DNA of 64,000 nt from Lactobacillus sp. ESL0246 (GCF_003692965.1 NZ_REHC01000008.1:124001-188000), one strand, 5' to 3'; positions 37,413-48,140 are shown, numbered from the stretch's first letter. The notes: generated by a model not told the origin, from the sequence alone. Numbers and translations are program-made.

Positions 37413-38678
37413 TCACTTAATAAAATAACGATAAATATCGTTTCCTGTAACAGCAATAATTAATAATAATAAACAACCAAACCCGATAAGCTCAACCATT
37501 GCTTCATGTTCAGGTGAAATCGGTTTTCCACGAAAAAGCTCAATTAAATTTAATAAAAATTTTCCACCATCCAAGCCAGGTATTGGAATTAAATTTACTA
37601 TCCCCAAATTAATTGATATCATTGCTAAAAAGGCTAATACATAGGAAAAGCCCATCTGTGAAACCTGTGAAGTTTGTGAATAAATACCAACCGGACCAGA
37701 TAATTTATTCAAACTAAAATGACTAAATAAATCCCCAACAGCATTAAATATCATTCCCGTTGTTGTAACCGAGGTAGACCAGCCTCGTTTTAATTTAACT
37801 ATTGCTCGTTCATCACTTTTGGCCTTAATACCAATTTGATAACTAGTCTGACCTTGTATAGAAACTTTTTGAGGTCTAACATTTACTACTTGATTTTGAC
37901 CATTTTTATTTAGCTTAATATGCAAATTGTTTCCTCTGCTTTGATCAATTTGCTGTGAAATATCGTCAAAACTGGTGACTGGATGATTATTAATTGAAAT
38001 TATCTTTGAACCTGCTTCAATTTGTGCATTTTCTGCTGGTGAGGCCGCACTAACCTTGTCAATTGTTGTCGTTGGAGGACCAGCAACCGTAAAAGTCCAG
38101 ATCAAAAAAACGACAAAACCTAAAATAATATTCATTAGAGGACCAGCAACATTTGTAGCAAGCTTTTGCCAAACATTGGCTTCTTGAAATTGCGTATCAC
38201 GAGGGGCAATAACTAACTCTGTCTTCGATTGGTCAATAATAGTGGCGTCATGACAGACAGAATATGTTACGTTTTTACTTTCATTACCATTTTCATAACC
38301 ACTAATAAACAACTTATCAACTAAATCCGCCTTGGTAATTTGCACAGGTATTCCTTCAATTGGAATATCTGAACCGGAAGCATCGATTCTTGTTACCTTT
38401 TCGTTATTATCCAATTGGACAATAACTAACATCCCAGGCTCAAGTGCAGTATCTTCGTCACTTCCAGCTAAACGTACATATCCGCCTAAAGGTAACCAAC
38501 GAATAGTATACATAGTTGGATTACGACGAACTTGAAAGAGTTTAGGTCCCATCCCAATCGAAAATTCACGAACTAAAATCCCACATTTTTTTGCGACAAT
38601 AAAATGACCAAATTCATGAATAAAAACCAGCAAGCCAAAAACTATTAGAAAGATTAATATTCCTTTCAAATTTATCAC
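37413..38678 (-). CDS. rseP: Site-2 membrane metalloprotease RseP/RasP
   Basis: The 421-residue intramembrane zinc protease cuts membrane-bound regulators and leftover signal peptides. HEFGHF (HExxH, about residues 21-26) in the first membrane segment binds zinc; the second zinc motif LIPIPGLDGGKF (NxxPxxxLDG type) is near the C-terminus. One PDZ domain (about 200-280) lies between, and a loop of about 85 residues after the first membrane segment is typical of Lactobacillales members. Its start abuts the cdsA stop. Confidence 0.96.
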   Translation of the reverse strand: MINLKGILIFLIVFGLLVFIHEFGHFIVAKKCGILVREFSIGMGPKLFQVRRNPTMYTIRWLPLGGYVRLAGSDEDTALEPGMLVIVQLDNNEKVTRIDASGSDIPIEGIPVQITKADLVDKLFISGYENGNESKNVTYSVCHDATIIDQSKTELVIAPRDTQFQEANVWQKLATNVAGPLMNIILGFVVFLIWTFTVAGPPTTTIDKVSAASPAENAQIEAGSKIISINNHPVTSFDDISQQIDQSRGNNLHIKLNKNGQNQVVNVRPQKVSIQGQTSYQIGIKAKSDERAIVKLKRGWSTSVTTTGMIFNAVGDLFSHFSLNKLSGPVGIYSQTSQVSQMGFSYVLAFLAMISINLGIVNLIPIPGLDGGKFLLNLIELFRGKPISPEHEAMVELIGFGCLLLLIIAVTGNDIYRYFIK

Positions 38679-39476
38679 CTAATGCACAATTCCTAATAAA
38701 GCAGCAAAAACTGGTAAAACAAACAACATACTGTCAAAGCGATCTAAAATACCACCATGACCTGGCAATATTTTACCCGAATCTTTAACGCCGTAGTAAC
38801 GTTTATACGCTGATTCTACTAAATCCCCCATTTGACCGATAATTGATAAAATTAGTGCAAAACCGATCATTTCTATTTGTGGTTGACCTACTTGAACAAA
38901 ATAAGTATAAATTGCTGCACATATTACGGCACATAACGTCCCCCCCAGGGAACCTTCCCAGGTTTTGTTGGGACTAATTACGGGCCATAATTTATGCTTA
39001 CCTATTTTGCGACCAATCATGTAAGCTCCTGTATCAGTTAGCCACACCACTACAAATACATAGCACAATAAAGCTAATCCGTTAGAACTATTTCTTATAC
39101 TTGCCATGTAATGAAATCCTGTTCCAATATACAAAGAACCTAATGTATATGCACCGACATCATCAAATGTCGTCTTGTTCTTAGATAAAACAGTCCAAGT
39201 CAACATTAGCATAATTAAACTAAAGTAAATTCCATATTTTGTCCAATGAAATGGCATACTCTTGATAAAACTATCAGGAACTGCCCAAATTATCGTTGCA
39301 AGTAAAGCTAATAAAAAGTTTATAGAAACCAAAATTTGCTTCTTCATCAAGAATATTTCGCTAATACCAACTGCAGCAAAAGCCACTGTTAGTAAATCCA
39401 TCCATATTCCACCTAAAAGAACAATAGGAATAAATAACATTAAAGCAATAATTGCTGTGATCACACGTTGTTTCAT
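38679..39476 (-). CDS. cdsA: Phosphatidate cytidylyltransferase CdsA
   Basis: The 265-residue membrane enzyme makes CDP-diacylglycerol from phosphatidic acid and CTP. It has about eight hydrophobic segments and the C-terminal family signature SAYKRYYGVKDSGKILPGHGGILDRFDSM. It lies 8 bp after uppS and directly before rseP. Confidence 0.97.
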   Translation of the reverse strand: MKQRVITAIIALMLFIPIVLLGGIWMDLLTVAFAAVGISEIFLMKKQILVSINFLLALLATIIWAVPDSFIKSMPFHWTKYGIYFSLIMLMLTWTVLSKNKTTFDDVGAYTLGSLYIGTGFHYMASIRNSSNGLALLCYVFVVVWLTDTGAYMIGRKIGKHKLWPVISPNKTWEGSLGGTLCAVICAAIYTYFVQVGQPQIEMIGFALILSIIGQMGDLVESAYKRYYGVKDSGKILPGHGGILDRFDSMLFVLPVFAALLGIVH

Positions 39477-39484
39477 ATAATTAC

Positions 39485-40219
39485 CTAACTATCTGATTCA
39501 TCGACTTTGCCAAAACGACGATGTCGATTTTGAAAATCTTTAACAAACTCCGCTAAGTCTTTTTTAGTAAAATCCGGCCAGTATTTAGGGCTAAAAGCTA
39601 ATTCAGCATAAGCTAATTGCCAGAGCAAAAAATTTGAAAGCCTTTGCTCTCCTGAAGTCCTTATCAAAAGGTCTGGATCACAATATTCTCCAAGGTTAGC
39701 GGTCATCAAATGCTCAGAAATCATTTGCTCATTAATTTGACTAGAAGTAATTTGCTTAGATTCTACCAACCCAGCTACTTCCTTTACTGCAGTTGTTATC
39801 TCACTTCTTGAACCATAATTGAAAGCAAAATTTAAAATCAAACCAGTATTATTAGCAGTTTGAGTCATGGCACGTTCCACAACTGTAAAAGTTTTTGCTG
39901 GCAACTGATCAAGATAACCCATAATATTAACCTTAACATTATTTTCCATCAATGTTGGCATAAATTTATCAAAAAAGCGAACAGGTAAATTCATTAAATA
40001 CGCTACTTCTTCTTTTGGACGTGCCCAATTTTCAGTAGAAAAGGCATATAATGATAGTACTTTAATTCCAAGATCATTAGCGGCCAATGTTATGCGCTCA
40101 ACATTATTCATTCCTTCATGATGTCCAGCAATGCGAGGTTTGCCCTGCTTAGTAGCCCAACGGCCATTACCATCCATAATAATTGCCAGATGATTTAATT
40201 GATTCTTTTTATCTGCCAT
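39485..40219 (-). CDS. uppS: Undecaprenyl diphosphate synthase
   Basis: The 244-residue cytosolic cis-prenyltransferase builds the C55 carrier for cell-wall synthesis. It has [10 protein letters not shown] with catalytic Asp16, the FPP-binding [11 protein letters not shown] region, [18 protein letters not shown], and [26 protein letters not shown]. It lies 3 bp after frr, in the pyrH-frr-uppS-cdsA run. Confidence 0.98.
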   Translation of the reverse strand: MADKKNQLNHLAIIMDGNGRWATKQGKPRIAGHHEGMNNVERITLAANDLGIKVLSLYAFSTENWARPKEEVAYLMNLPVRFFDKFMPTLMENNVKVNIMGYLDQLPAKTFTVVERAMTQTANNTGLILNFAFNYGSRSEITTAVKEVAGLVESKQITSSQINEQMISEHLMTANLGEYCDPDLLIRTSGEQRLSNFLLWQLAYAELAFSPKYWPDFTKKDLAEFVKDFQNRHRRFGKVDESDS

Positions 40220-40222
40220 TCG

Positions 40223-40780
40223 TTATCCTTGCGTGATTTCTTTACGCTTCTGTTCAGCAAGTTCATCCACCTTTTTAGTTGCATTATCAGTTTCCTTTTG
40301 AACTTGCTTTTCAAGATTACGTTGCTCATCTTCAGTTATTTCATCATCTTTTTGTTGTTTTTTTAAACTATTCATTGCATCACGACGAATATTTCTAATA
40401 GCAATTTTACCTTCTTCGGCAAGTTTATTAACTTGCTTAGCAATTTCCTGGCGTCTTTCACCAGTTAACTGTGGAATTACCAAACGGATGACTTTACCAT
40501 CATTTGCTGGAGTCAATCCAAGATTAGAAGCGAGCAAAGCATGTTCAATGTTATCTAAACTAGTTTGATCATATGGCGTAATCAAAAGAACACGTGCTTC
40601 TGGAATTGTAATACCTGCCATTTGCGTTAAAGGAGTTGGAACACCATAATAATCCACTTTAATACCATCAAGAATAGCTGAATTTGCTACGCCTGCACGA
40701 ATAGACGCAAGATTCTTTTCAAAAACATTGATCGACTTACTCATGTTTTGTTTGGCTTTTTTAATTACTTCATTATTCAT
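40223..40780 (-). CDS. frr: Ribosome recycling factor
   Basis: The 185-residue factor splits post-termination ribosomes with EF-G. It has the three-helix bundle core with RAGVANSAILDGIKVDYYG, IRLVIPQLTGERRQE and the helix NIRRDAMN. Its start shares one base with the pyrH stop, so translation is coupled. Confidence 0.98.
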   Translation of the reverse strand: MNNEVIKKAKQNMSKSINVFEKNLASIRAGVANSAILDGIKVDYYGVPTPLTQMAGITIPEARVLLITPYDQTSLDNIEHALLASNLGLTPANDGKVIRLVIPQLTGERRQEIAKQVNKLAEEGKIAIRNIRRDAMNSLKKQQKDDEITEDEQRNLEKQVQKETDNATKKVDELAEQKRKEITQG

Positions 40781-41505
40781 TATTTTCCTCCTTCAATAAC
40801 TGTTCCTATATTTTCTCCCAAAACAACTCGTTTAATATTTCCTTCAGTATTCACATTAAAAACAATTAACGGAATATTTGTGTCCATTGAAAGTGAACTT
40901 GCTGTTCTGTCCATCACCTTTAAATCTTTAGCGATAACATCAAGTTGAGTTAATTCGCTATACTTTGTTGCACTTGGATCAAGCTTAGGATCAGCTGTAT
41001 AAACACCATCAACGCCATTTTTAGCCATTAAAATAACATCAGCATTTATTTCGGCTGCACGTAAAGCCGCAGTTGTATCGGTTGAAAAATACGGATTACC
41101 AGTACCTCCACCCATAATTACTACACGGCCCTTTTCTAAATGACGGATTGCCTTTCTTCTAATGTAAGGTTCAGCGATTTGTCTCATTTCAATAGAAGTT
41201 TGAAGCCTTGTTGGAACACCGACATGCTCTAAACCATCTTGAAGAGCTAGGCCGTTCATGATAGTCGCTAGCATTCCCATGTAGTCTGCTTGGGAACGTT
41301 CCATTCCAAGTTTCGCCCCGGTTTCTCCTCGCCACATGTTTCCGCCACCACAAACAATTCCAATTTCAACGCCTAAATCGTGAACTGTCTTGATTTCTTC
41401 TGCTAAATGACTAATGACCGTCGGATCAATACCAGTACCCTTATCACCGGCTAAAGCTTCTCCGGAAATTTTCAAAACAACCCGCCTATATTTAACTTCA
41501 GTCAT
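40780..41505 (-). CDS. pyrH: UMP kinase
   Basis: The 241-residue bacterial UMP kinase converts UMP to UDP. It has [12 protein letters not shown] at the N-terminus, [28 protein letters not shown] and [16 protein letters not shown]. First gene of pyrH-frr-uppS-cdsA-rseP-proS-polC; the ROK gene lies 162 bp upstream, so a promoter is likely in that gap. Confidence 0.98.
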   Translation of the reverse strand: MTEVKYRRVVLKISGEALAGDKGTGIDPTVISHLAEEIKTVHDLGVEIGIVCGGGNMWRGETGAKLGMERSQADYMGMLATIMNGLALQDGLEHVGVPTRLQTSIEMRQIAEPYIRRKAIRHLEKGRVVIMGGGTGNPYFSTDTTAALRAAEINADVILMAKNGVDGVYTADPKLDPSATKYSELTQLDVIAKDLKVMDRTASSLSMDTNIPLIVFNVNTEGNIKRVVLGENIGTVIEGGK

Positions 41506-41591
41506 GACAACCTCCTCTATTAACTTAAATTATTCTACCATATAAAGTCTTTTAATGTTGATGAACAAAACAAAAGAACGGATTTTTGTCA

Positions 41592-41672
41592 TAAAAAAAC
41601 TCATCCTTTATCAAACAAATTGGTAGTTAAACTAACAAAATCTATTTTTTCGAAATGAGTTTCAAATTTAAT
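41592..41672 (-). terminator. Possible terminator of the ROK gene, long loop
   Basis: On the minus strand AAACTCAT and ATGAGTTT flank a loop of about 50 bases that contains a further GTTAGTTTAACTAC hairpin; a T7 run follows. Weak evidence because of the loop length. Confidence 0.45.
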
Positions 41673-42582
41673 GATTCAAATTTTCGTTGTTCATTTGTAA
41701 CAACAAATTATACAAAGCCCCATAAAGATTAGATTCATTTTGAAAACTTGCTGCAACTATTTTTGGTTTAGTTAAGGTTTGCCCGATCACCGGGTTTATC
41801 TCATAAATTAATTTATCATACGCCTTATTAATTGCAGGAAGCAAAATGGGCTGGGCACTTATTCCACCACCAATTGCAATTTTAGTTACATCTACAACTG
41901 TTTGAAGATTCAAAATCAAGATTGCAATCCTCAAGCAAAACGAATGAAAAATTTTGACCGCTTCAGGATTTTTTTCTTGAATAGCATCAAAAGCATTTTG
42001 ACCATCATTTTCATCTGAATAACCGAGATGATGATTAACTTCCTGAATAAATTTGACTGCCGAGCCAGTTATTGCAGCACTTCCAGCCATCTTTGACAGA
42101 TGTGAACTATTACAAATCATGAAACTAAGCTCGCCAGCTTGATAATGAACTCCTTCCAGCAAATGTCCATCAATTATAATGCCGCCTCCAACAGCGGTAC
42201 CCAAAGTAATTGCTGCGCAATTTTTCTCACCCTTTAAACTGCCCAGCCAGCTCTCAGCCAAAATACTAGCTTTACCATCATTGATAACTGCAACTGGAAT
42301 ATTAAGCTTATTACCATATCTTTGGGCAAAATCAACTCCATCCAGAAAAGGCAAAGCTCCACCAAATCGAATTCTTGTCTTTTCAACTTTACCTGGAGTA
42401 CAAAAAGCGATACCTTTTATTTCGGCTGAGTAATTATCAATAATTTGATCTATAGTTGCTAAAAAGTTTTTTTTCTCATGTTTGGTTTTAACTTTCCCTT
42501 TATCGATAACATTACCAGCTTGGTTAAATTGAGCAAATTTAATTTCTGTACCACCAATGTCAATACTTAAATACGTTTTCAT
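41668..42582 (-). CDS. ROK-family sugar kinase, zinc motif lost
   Basis: The 304-residue protein has the ROK ATP-binding start SIDIGGTEIKFAQF, the catalytic-base region AVINDGKASILAE and ITLGTAVGGGIIIDG. ROK glucokinases normally carry a zinc site (GEIGH plus CxCGxxGC); here the place reads GELSFMICNSSHLS, so His and the Cys cluster are missing. Zinc-free ROK kinases include beta-glucoside kinases. The sugar is unknown. It stands as a single gene between tsf and pyrH, an insertion into the usual tsf-pyrH neighbourhood. Confidence 0.85.
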   Translation of the reverse strand: MKTYLSIDIGGTEIKFAQFNQAGNVIDKGKVKTKHEKKNFLATIDQIIDNYSAEIKGIAFCTPGKVEKTRIRFGGALPFLDGVDFAQRYGNKLNIPVAVINDGKASILAESWLGSLKGEKNCAAITLGTAVGGGIIIDGHLLEGVHYQAGELSFMICNSSHLSKMAGSAAITGSAVKFIQEVNHHLGYSDENDGQNAFDAIQEKNPEAVKIFHSFCLRIAILILNLQTVVDVTKIAIGGGISAQPILLPAINKAYDKLIYEINPVIGQTLTKPKIVAASFQNESNLYGALYNLLLQMNNENLNH

Positions 42583-42884
42583 AACTTTCTTTCATATAGT
42601 TAAATTAATCTATCGTCTCTATCTAATTAACACTCTATTGTAATATTATCAAACTTTACATTTATTATAATTAGCTAGAATTCATCACTTAAATTAGGAC
42701 GGATTATTAGTTTTAACTGAAAACAAATTTCAATATTAAAGACAGTAAAACTATCTTCATAATTTTTGTGAATTCAATGATAATACCTTTAATTATGAGT
42801 CATTAATTAACATACAAATACCCCATAATTACGACAACTAATTATGGGGTTTCGTATCAATTTTAAAAATTAAAATTGAAAATA
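42583..42884. other. 302-bp gap before tsf terminator
   Basis: AT-rich, with the promoter region of the ROK gene and the tsf terminator (42808-42853). No ORF or RNA motif recognised. Confidence 0.5.
42808..42853 (-). terminator. tsf terminator
   Basis: ACCCCATAATTA / TAATTATGGGGT arms (minus strand AACCCCATAATTAG...) with a 6-base loop. The tail is only moderately T-rich. Confidence 0.65.
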
Positions 42885-43760
42885 TTATTTCATTTGTTCT
42901 TTAACTTCAGCAGCAAAGTCTTCTTGTTTCTTTTCAATACCTTCGCCAACTTCATAACGAGTAAAGTTTACTACTTCAGAATTGGCTGATTTTGCATATT
43001 CTGCCACTGTCATGTCGCTATCCTTAACGTAAGGTTGATCAACCAAGCAAATTTCACTCAAGTATTTATTAACTCGACCTTCAACGATCTTAGGAATAAT
43101 ATTAGCAGGCTTGCCTTCTTTTTCAGTTTCCTTAGTGAAAACTTCTTTTTGTCGATCAAAGTCAGCTTTAGGAACTGATTCTTTGTTTAAGTATTCTGGA
43201 TTAATTGCAGCTACGTGCATTGCAATATTCTTAGCGGCTTCTGCGCTATCACCCTTTAAAGTAACAAGAGCAACAATTGCACCACCATTATGCTTGTATG
43301 CACCAAATACTTCATCATCATTCTTAGAAATCAAATCGAATCTTCTCAAAGTGATCTTTTCGCCAATAACAGCAGTCAAATTAGTGATTGCATCACCAAT
43401 AGTAGTATCACCCATTGGTGCTTTCAATGCTTCTTCAACATTGGCAGGTTTAGTTGCAAGAATTGCCTTAGTAACATCGTCGACTAATTTAATGAATTTG
43501 TCATTTGAAGAAACAAAGTCAGTCTCTGAGTTGATCTCAACTAAAACAGCAGTATTGCCCTCAAAGGCGAACTCTGCCAAGCCTTCAGCTGCAATCCGAC
43601 CACTCTTCTTAGCAGCTTTAGCAACACCATTTTCTCTTAAGATATCGATTGCTTTTTCAATGTCTCCATCAGCTTGAACTAAAGCTTTCTTGGAATCCAT
43701 CATCCCGGCACCGGTCCGGTCACGTAACTCTTTAACTTGTTTAGCAGTAATGTTAGCCAT
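42885..43760 (-). CDS. tsf: Elongation factor Ts
   Basis: The 291-residue factor exchanges GDP for GTP on EF-Tu. N-terminal UBA-like domain with VKELRDRTGAGMMDSKKAL, then the core with INSETDFVSSNDKF (EF-Tu contact TDFV). It lies 22 bp after rpsB, in the universal rpsB-tsf operon. Confidence 0.98.
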   Translation of the reverse strand: MANITAKQVKELRDRTGAGMMDSKKALVQADGDIEKAIDILRENGVAKAAKKSGRIAAEGLAEFAFEGNTAVLVEINSETDFVSSNDKFIKLVDDVTKAILATKPANVEEALKAPMGDTTIGDAITNLTAVIGEKITLRRFDLISKNDDEVFGAYKHNGGAIVALVTLKGDSAEAAKNIAMHVAAINPEYLNKESVPKADFDRQKEVFTKETEKEGKPANIIPKIVEGRVNKYLSEICLVDQPYVKDSDMTVAEYAKSANSEVVNFTRYEVGEGIEKKQEDFAAEVKEQMK

Positions 43761-43782
43761 TAAAGTTTCCTTCCAAATAAAA

Positions 43783-44559
43783 CTAGTCTTCGTCTGAAGC
43801 TTCTTCAGTTTCTACAGTAGCATTGTCGTCACTGCCCTTAACCATTTCGGCTTCAACTTTCTCATCACTATCATCTTGACCTTGCTTACCTTCAATAACA
43901 GCATCAGCCATTGCACCAGAAATTAAGCGAATTGCTCGGATAGCATCATCATTTGAAGGAATAACAACATCTACTGGTTCTGGGTCAGTATTGGTATCAA
44001 CCATCGCTACGACTGGAATACCCAAAATATTTGCTTCATGTACAGCAATCTTTTCTTTCTTAGGGTCAACAACAAATAAGACATCAGGAATTCTAGGCAT
44101 ATCTTCAATACCACCTAAGAATCTTTCTAACTTATCCATTTCTTTAGTTAAAAGTGAGGCTTCCTTCTTTGGTAGTACATCGAAAGTACCATCTTCTGAC
44201 ATTTTCTTTAAATCTTTTAATCTTTGAACTCGGCTTTGGATGGTCTTCCAGTTAGTCAAAGTACCACCTAACCAACGTTGGTTAACATAATATTGACCTG
44301 CACGAGTTGCTTCTTCAGCAATTGAATCTTGAGCTTGTTTTTTAGTACCCACAAAAAGAATAACACCATTATTTTGAGCAACTGCTCTAACAAATGCGTA
44401 TGCATCATCTAACATCTTAATTGTCTTTTGCAAGTCAATGATGTAAATGCCATTTCTTTGTGTAAAAATGTAAGGAGCCATTTTAGGATCCCATCTTCTA
44501 GTTTGGTGGCCAAAGTGGACACCAGCTTCAAGTAATTGTTTCATTGAAACTACTGACAT
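43783..44559 (-). CDS. rpsB: 30S ribosomal protein S2
   Basis: The 258-residue protein starts [22 protein letters not shown] and contains the S2 signature [36 protein letters not shown] (about 150-185). The C-terminal 30 residues are an acidic tail, common in lactobacilli. It has its own promoter and a leader of about 100 bases. Confidence 0.98.
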   Translation of the reverse strand: MSVVSMKQLLEAGVHFGHQTRRWDPKMAPYIFTQRNGIYIIDLQKTIKMLDDAYAFVRAVAQNNGVILFVGTKKQAQDSIAEEATRAGQYYVNQRWLGGTLTNWKTIQSRVQRLKDLKKMSEDGTFDVLPKKEASLLTKEMDKLERFLGGIEDMPRIPDVLFVVDPKKEKIAVHEANILGIPVVAMVDTNTDPEPVDVVIPSNDDAIRAIRLISGAMADAVIEGKQGQDDSDEKVEAEMVKGSDDNATVETEEASDED

Positions 44560-44565
44560 AATTAT

Positions 44566-44660
44566 AACTTCCTCCTATGGTTTTAATCCTCTCAAGCGGT
44601 CATTTTAACGTTTCACCAATATTTGGCACCAAAATGTTAATCGCCCTTGATGTTTTATCC
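44566..44660 (-). promoter_or_regulatory. rpsB leader region
   Basis: Between the promoter and the start codon lies a leader of about 100 bases with pairing segments (AACATTTTGGTG / CACCAATATTTG...). An autoregulatory leader for S2 is possible; I do not recognise a named family. Confidence 0.3.
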
Positions 44661-44665
44661 ATGTA

Positions 44666-44694
44666 CTTATAGCACACTAGAAAATAATACTAAA
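44666..44694 (-). promoter_or_regulatory. rpsB promoter
   Basis: TTTAGT, 17 bp and TATAAG on the minus strand. Confidence 0.5.
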
Positions 44695-44714
44695 TTTTTA
44701 CTAAAGATGCAAGA

Positions 44715-45746
44715 CTAAAAGTCAACTCTGTGTTCTTTTAAAAAAGCTTCCTTCCATTGTCTAGAATGGTGTTTAAACCAGTATTCACGTTTAAGAGCCA
44801 ACTTTTTATCAGCAAACTTTTCGTGGTAAATCATCTTGACTGGTCGACGTGCTTTGGTATATTTAGCTCCCTTGCCATCATTATGAGTTTGTAGGCGCTT
44901 TTTAAGATTATCAGTAAAACCACCATAGAAGCTTCCGTCACTGCAAAGAAGAACATAGAAATAATATTCTTTGCGATCTGCTCTACTCCTCTTTTCAGTA
45001 TCTGATTCACGAATTATTCGCTGAATGACTGGTTGATAATCTCCAGATTGATTATGAACTTCAATTGGATCTTTTAAAACCAAGCCATCACTACTGGTAT
45101 GCTTGACTGCCTCAATAATAATTAAATTACTGTTTTCACCGCGATGAGAAACATATGGCTGAATCAACTTAATGCTTAAATCATGCTTTAGACAACAGTA
45201 GGCAATTTCATTCAGACGCTCGGGTCGATGAACCATAAACATCTTCCCCTTCATCTTAAGTAACATGCTCGAAACGTTAATTATTTCTTCAAGATTAATT
45301 AGAAGTTCATGGCGAGCAATGGCTTTTTTAGCATCTGGATTAATCTTGTGATCTTTAACAACCTTGAAGTACGGTGGATTCACGACTATAACATCATAGT
45401 AATCCTTTCGTAAAAAGGTCGTTGCATCCTTAACATTTTCCGAATAAACCTTGATTCGATTTTCCATTTGGTTTAATGTAACTGAACGCTCTGCTTGAGA
45501 AACAATATCTTCTTGAATTTCTATTGCATCATACTTTGCTCGGTTAAAATATGCCATATAGATTGTTGCCGCACAGTTACCTGCACAAAGATCTGCAACT
45601 TTAAAGTTATCCTTAATTGAATTTTTAGCCATTGAGGCCAAAAGTAATGTATCAAGAGAAAAACTAAAGGACGTTTTATCCTGAATGATTTTTAAATGGT
45701 CGCTATACATATAGTCAATTCGCTCATTTTTTTTCAAATTTATCAT
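44715..45746 (-). CDS. tRNA (adenine-N6)-methyltransferase-like protein fused to a GIY-YIG domain
   Basis: Residues 1 to about 245 are a Rossmann methyltransferase of the COG4123 (TrmN6/YabB) type: SAM loop [11 protein letters not shown] (second Gly changed to Cys), and VNPPYFK, the NPPY motif of N6-adenine methylases. Residues about 257-343 form a GIY-YIG nuclease-like domain of the UPF0213 (YazA) type: [21 protein letters not shown]. In B. subtilis yabB and yazA are neighbouring genes; here they are one frame, without a stop between. Either a translational fusion or loss of the intergenic stop. Function of the nuclease domain is unknown. Confidence 0.88.
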   Translation of the reverse strand: MINLKKNERIDYMYSDHLKIIQDKTSFSFSLDTLLLASMAKNSIKDNFKVADLCAGNCAATIYMAYFNRAKYDAIEIQEDIVSQAERSVTLNQMENRIKVYSENVKDATTFLRKDYYDVIVVNPPYFKVVKDHKINPDAKKAIARHELLINLEEIINVSSMLLKMKGKMFMVHRPERLNEIAYCCLKHDLSIKLIQPYVSHRGENSNLIIIEAVKHTSSDGLVLKDPIEVHNQSGDYQPVIQRIIRESDTEKRSRADRKEYYFYVLLCSDGSFYGGFTDNLKKRLQTHNDGKGAKYTKARRPVKMIYHEKFADKKLALKREYWFKHHSRQWKEAFLKEHRVDF

Positions 45747-45805
45747 AAAAGTTTTATCCTCTTCCTAAGCTTTGCTATAATATTTTACAACAAATGGAGG
45801 GAATT

Positions 45806-46420
45806 ATGTTTTATCATTTTATTCGACCCGTTGCTCGCTTCATTGTGTGGCTAATTAATGGGCATTTACACGTTAATCATAAGGAACGCATTCCTGAAGG
45901 AAATTATATATTAGCTGCGCCGCATCGCACTTGGTGGGAACCCATCTTGTTTGCTCTTGCTGCCAGTCCAAAAGAATTTATGTTTATGAGTAAAATCGAG
46001 TTATTTAAAAATCCAATTTTACGTTTTATTCTAAAACATGCTCATGCTTTTGCTGTCGATCGCCAGCATCCCGGACCTTCTGCTTTAAAGACCCCAATTA
46101 AGGGACTTAAAAATGGCAATTATTCATTAATTATTTTTCCATCAGGAACTCGCCATTCCACAGAACTTAAAGGAGGAACGATTGCTATTGCCAAGCTTTC
46201 TGGCAAACCAATTGTCCCCGTAGTTTATCAAGGACCGCTTACATTTACTGATTTACTCAAACGTAAGCCTTTGGAAGTTTGCTTTGGAGAACCCTTTCAA
46301 GTTGATCGAAAAGTGAAACTGACACATGAAAATGAAGAATTACTGGGCAAGCAGCTTCAAGAGGCATGGAATAAAATAGACTACGAACAAAATCCCAATT
46401 TTCATTATCAACCTAAATAA
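45806..46420 (+). CDS. plsC: 1-acyl-sn-glycerol-3-phosphate acyltransferase
   Basis: Start at the ATG 45806, 5 bp after GGAGGG; the frame also opens at 45794. The 204-residue membrane-associated enzyme acylates lysophosphatidic acid. Motif I is APHRTWWEP (H-x4-D variant, with E/P instead of Asp), motif II near AFAVDR, motif III FPSGTRHS, motif IV IVPVVYQG. It is divergent from the methyltransferase gene and ends at a bidirectional terminator. Confidence 0.92.
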   Translation: MFYHFIRPVARFIVWLINGHLHVNHKERIPEGNYILAAPHRTWWEPILFALAASPKEFMFMSKIELFKNPILRFILKHAHAFAVDRQHPGPSALKTPIKGLKNGNYSLIIFPSGTRHSTELKGGTIAIAKLSGKPIVPVVYQGPLTFTDLLKRKPLEVCFGEPFQVDRKVKLTHENEELLGKQLQEAWNKIDYEQNPNFHYQPK

Positions 46421-46449
46421 AAGTCGAGAAATTTTCTCGACTTTTATTT
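46417..46449. terminator. plsC terminator
   Basis: AAAGTCGAGAA-AT-TTCTCGACTTT directly at the plsC stop, with T run. Confidence 0.88.
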
Positions 46450-46615
46450 GTTCTCATTTAATATTTCAGAACGCATTATTATTGCAACTTTTGATTTTTT
46501 AATTAAATAAACACTAGCAAACTTATATATGGAATTGATGCAAGATTTTTCGAACATGTTTTATAAGTGTTAAAATGTTAATAATAATGATTATATAAAT
46601 GGAGGTATTCGAAAA

Positions 46616-47794
46616 TTGTTAGAAAAAACATTTTACAGGACAATGCTGAGCAAGTCCTTTCCGTTTCCAATAAAAGTCACTTATTGGGATGGTAAGAGCG
46701 AAATATACGGAAACGGTAGCCCGAATATCGAAATTGTTTTTAATGAAAAAATTCCGGTAACAGCCATTTCCCGTAACGCATCGCTTGCACTAGGCGAAGC
46801 TTATATGGATAAAAAGATTGAAATCAAAGGCAGTCTACAAAAGTTAATTTGGGGAGCTTATGAGAGCGCCGATAGTTTTTTGCGCTCCTCAAAATTTCGC
46901 AAATTTTTACCCCAAGAAAGACATACCGAACAGCAAAGTGAAAAAGATGTTCAAAGTCATTATGATATTGGAAATGATTTCTATGAATTATGGTTAGATC
47001 CAACATTGACATATTCTTGCGCTTATTTTGAAGAAGATAATCATGATAATTTAGAAAAAGCACAACTTGCTAAGATTAATCATATTCTTGAAAAATTACA
47101 TCCAGAAAAAGGTAAAACATTGCTTGATATCGGATGTGGCTGGGGAACTTTAATGTTAACCGCTGCCCAAAAATACGGTCTAAAAGTTACTGGAGTGACC
47201 CTTAGTGAAGAACAATATAAGTTAGTCCAAAAAAAGATTTATGATCAAAATCTTCAAGATGTGGCTGAAGTTCAATTAAAAGATTACCGTGAACTTGGTA
47301 ACCAACAATGGGACTATATTACATCAGTTGGAATGTTTGAACATGTTGGACAAGAAAACTTAGGCGAATATTTTCAAGATGTATCTAAATATCTTAAAAA
47401 AGACGGAATTGCTTTAATTCATGGAATTACTCGTCAGCAAGGCGGGGCTAAAAACGCTTGGATTAATAAATATATTTTCCCAGGTGGTTATGTTCCTGGA
47501 TTAAGTGAAAATATTGAACATATTATCGCCAGTGGTTTACAAATTGATGACTTAGAAATGCTTAGACGTCATTACCAGCGAACATTAGAAATTTGGGACG
47601 CCAATTTTAATGATCAACGTGATGTAATCCAAAAGAAAATGGGTGAACGCTTTACTAGAATGTGGGATTTATACTTGCAAGCTTGTGCTGCTTCCTTTGA
47701 ATCCGGCAATATTGATGTTGTACAGTATTTGATAACCAAGGGACCATCTGGTGAAAACCTGCCAATGACAAGAAATTATATGATTACTAAGTAA
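46616..47794 (+). CDS. cfa: Cyclopropane-fatty-acyl-phospholipid synthase
   Basis: The 392-residue enzyme uses SAM to form cyclopropane rings in membrane lipids, important for acid tolerance in lactobacilli. It has the SAM motif [16 protein letters not shown] (about 168-183), [22 protein letters not shown] before it, and the catalytic-region segments [12 protein letters not shown] and the [10 protein letters not shown] end. Start is TTG at 46616, 10 bp after GGAGG. Single gene. Confidence 0.95.
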   Translation: MLEKTFYRTMLSKSFPFPIKVTYWDGKSEIYGNGSPNIEIVFNEKIPVTAISRNASLALGEAYMDKKIEIKGSLQKLIWGAYESADSFLRSSKFRKFLPQERHTEQQSEKDVQSHYDIGNDFYELWLDPTLTYSCAYFEEDNHDNLEKAQLAKINHILEKLHPEKGKTLLDIGCGWGTLMLTAAQKYGLKVTGVTLSEEQYKLVQKKIYDQNLQDVAEVQLKDYRELGNQQWDYITSVGMFEHVGQENLGEYFQDVSKYLKKDGIALIHGITRQQGGAKNAWINKYIFPGGYVPGLSENIEHIIASGLQIDDLEMLRRHYQRTLEIWDANFNDQRDVIQKKMGERFTRMWDLYLQACAASFESGNIDVVQYLITKGPSGENLPMTRNYMITK

Positions 47795-47958
47795 TTAATT
47801 TTATCTTGTTTAGATAATTTAGACATAAAAATATAACCTCCGAGATTGTCTTAATTTCGTGGGTCACATCATTGTTTGTCTCTTTTTTCTTGGTGGCATT
47901 AGCTTAAATTTTAGTACAATCAATAAAAAGAATATGATTATACAACAAACACTCTACT

Positions 47959-48140
47959 TTAGGCTATTAAAACAGAAAAAAACACTGTTTGATTAACATT
48001 TTTGCTGACGTGAAAATTATTAATTGTGTAATAGGACATGGTCTGTTGGTCAGCCAAATACAGCATTGGCTGATTTTGGGTAAGCGTCTAGACAATCTTA
48101 TGGCTATAGGGTAAAAAGCGAGATTTTAAATGTGTGATTG
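47959..48140 (-). pseudogene. Transposase fragment, IS1182-like
   Basis: Minus-strand reading SRFLPYSHKIV, stop, TLTQNQPMLYLADQQTMSYY, then TINNFHVS resembles the N-terminal part of IS1182-family transposases (aYSrkv...gRki...W/Y-L...pSyrTINrFR). It has an internal stop and no ends, so it is a relic. Identification rests on this short pattern only. Confidence 0.35.
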
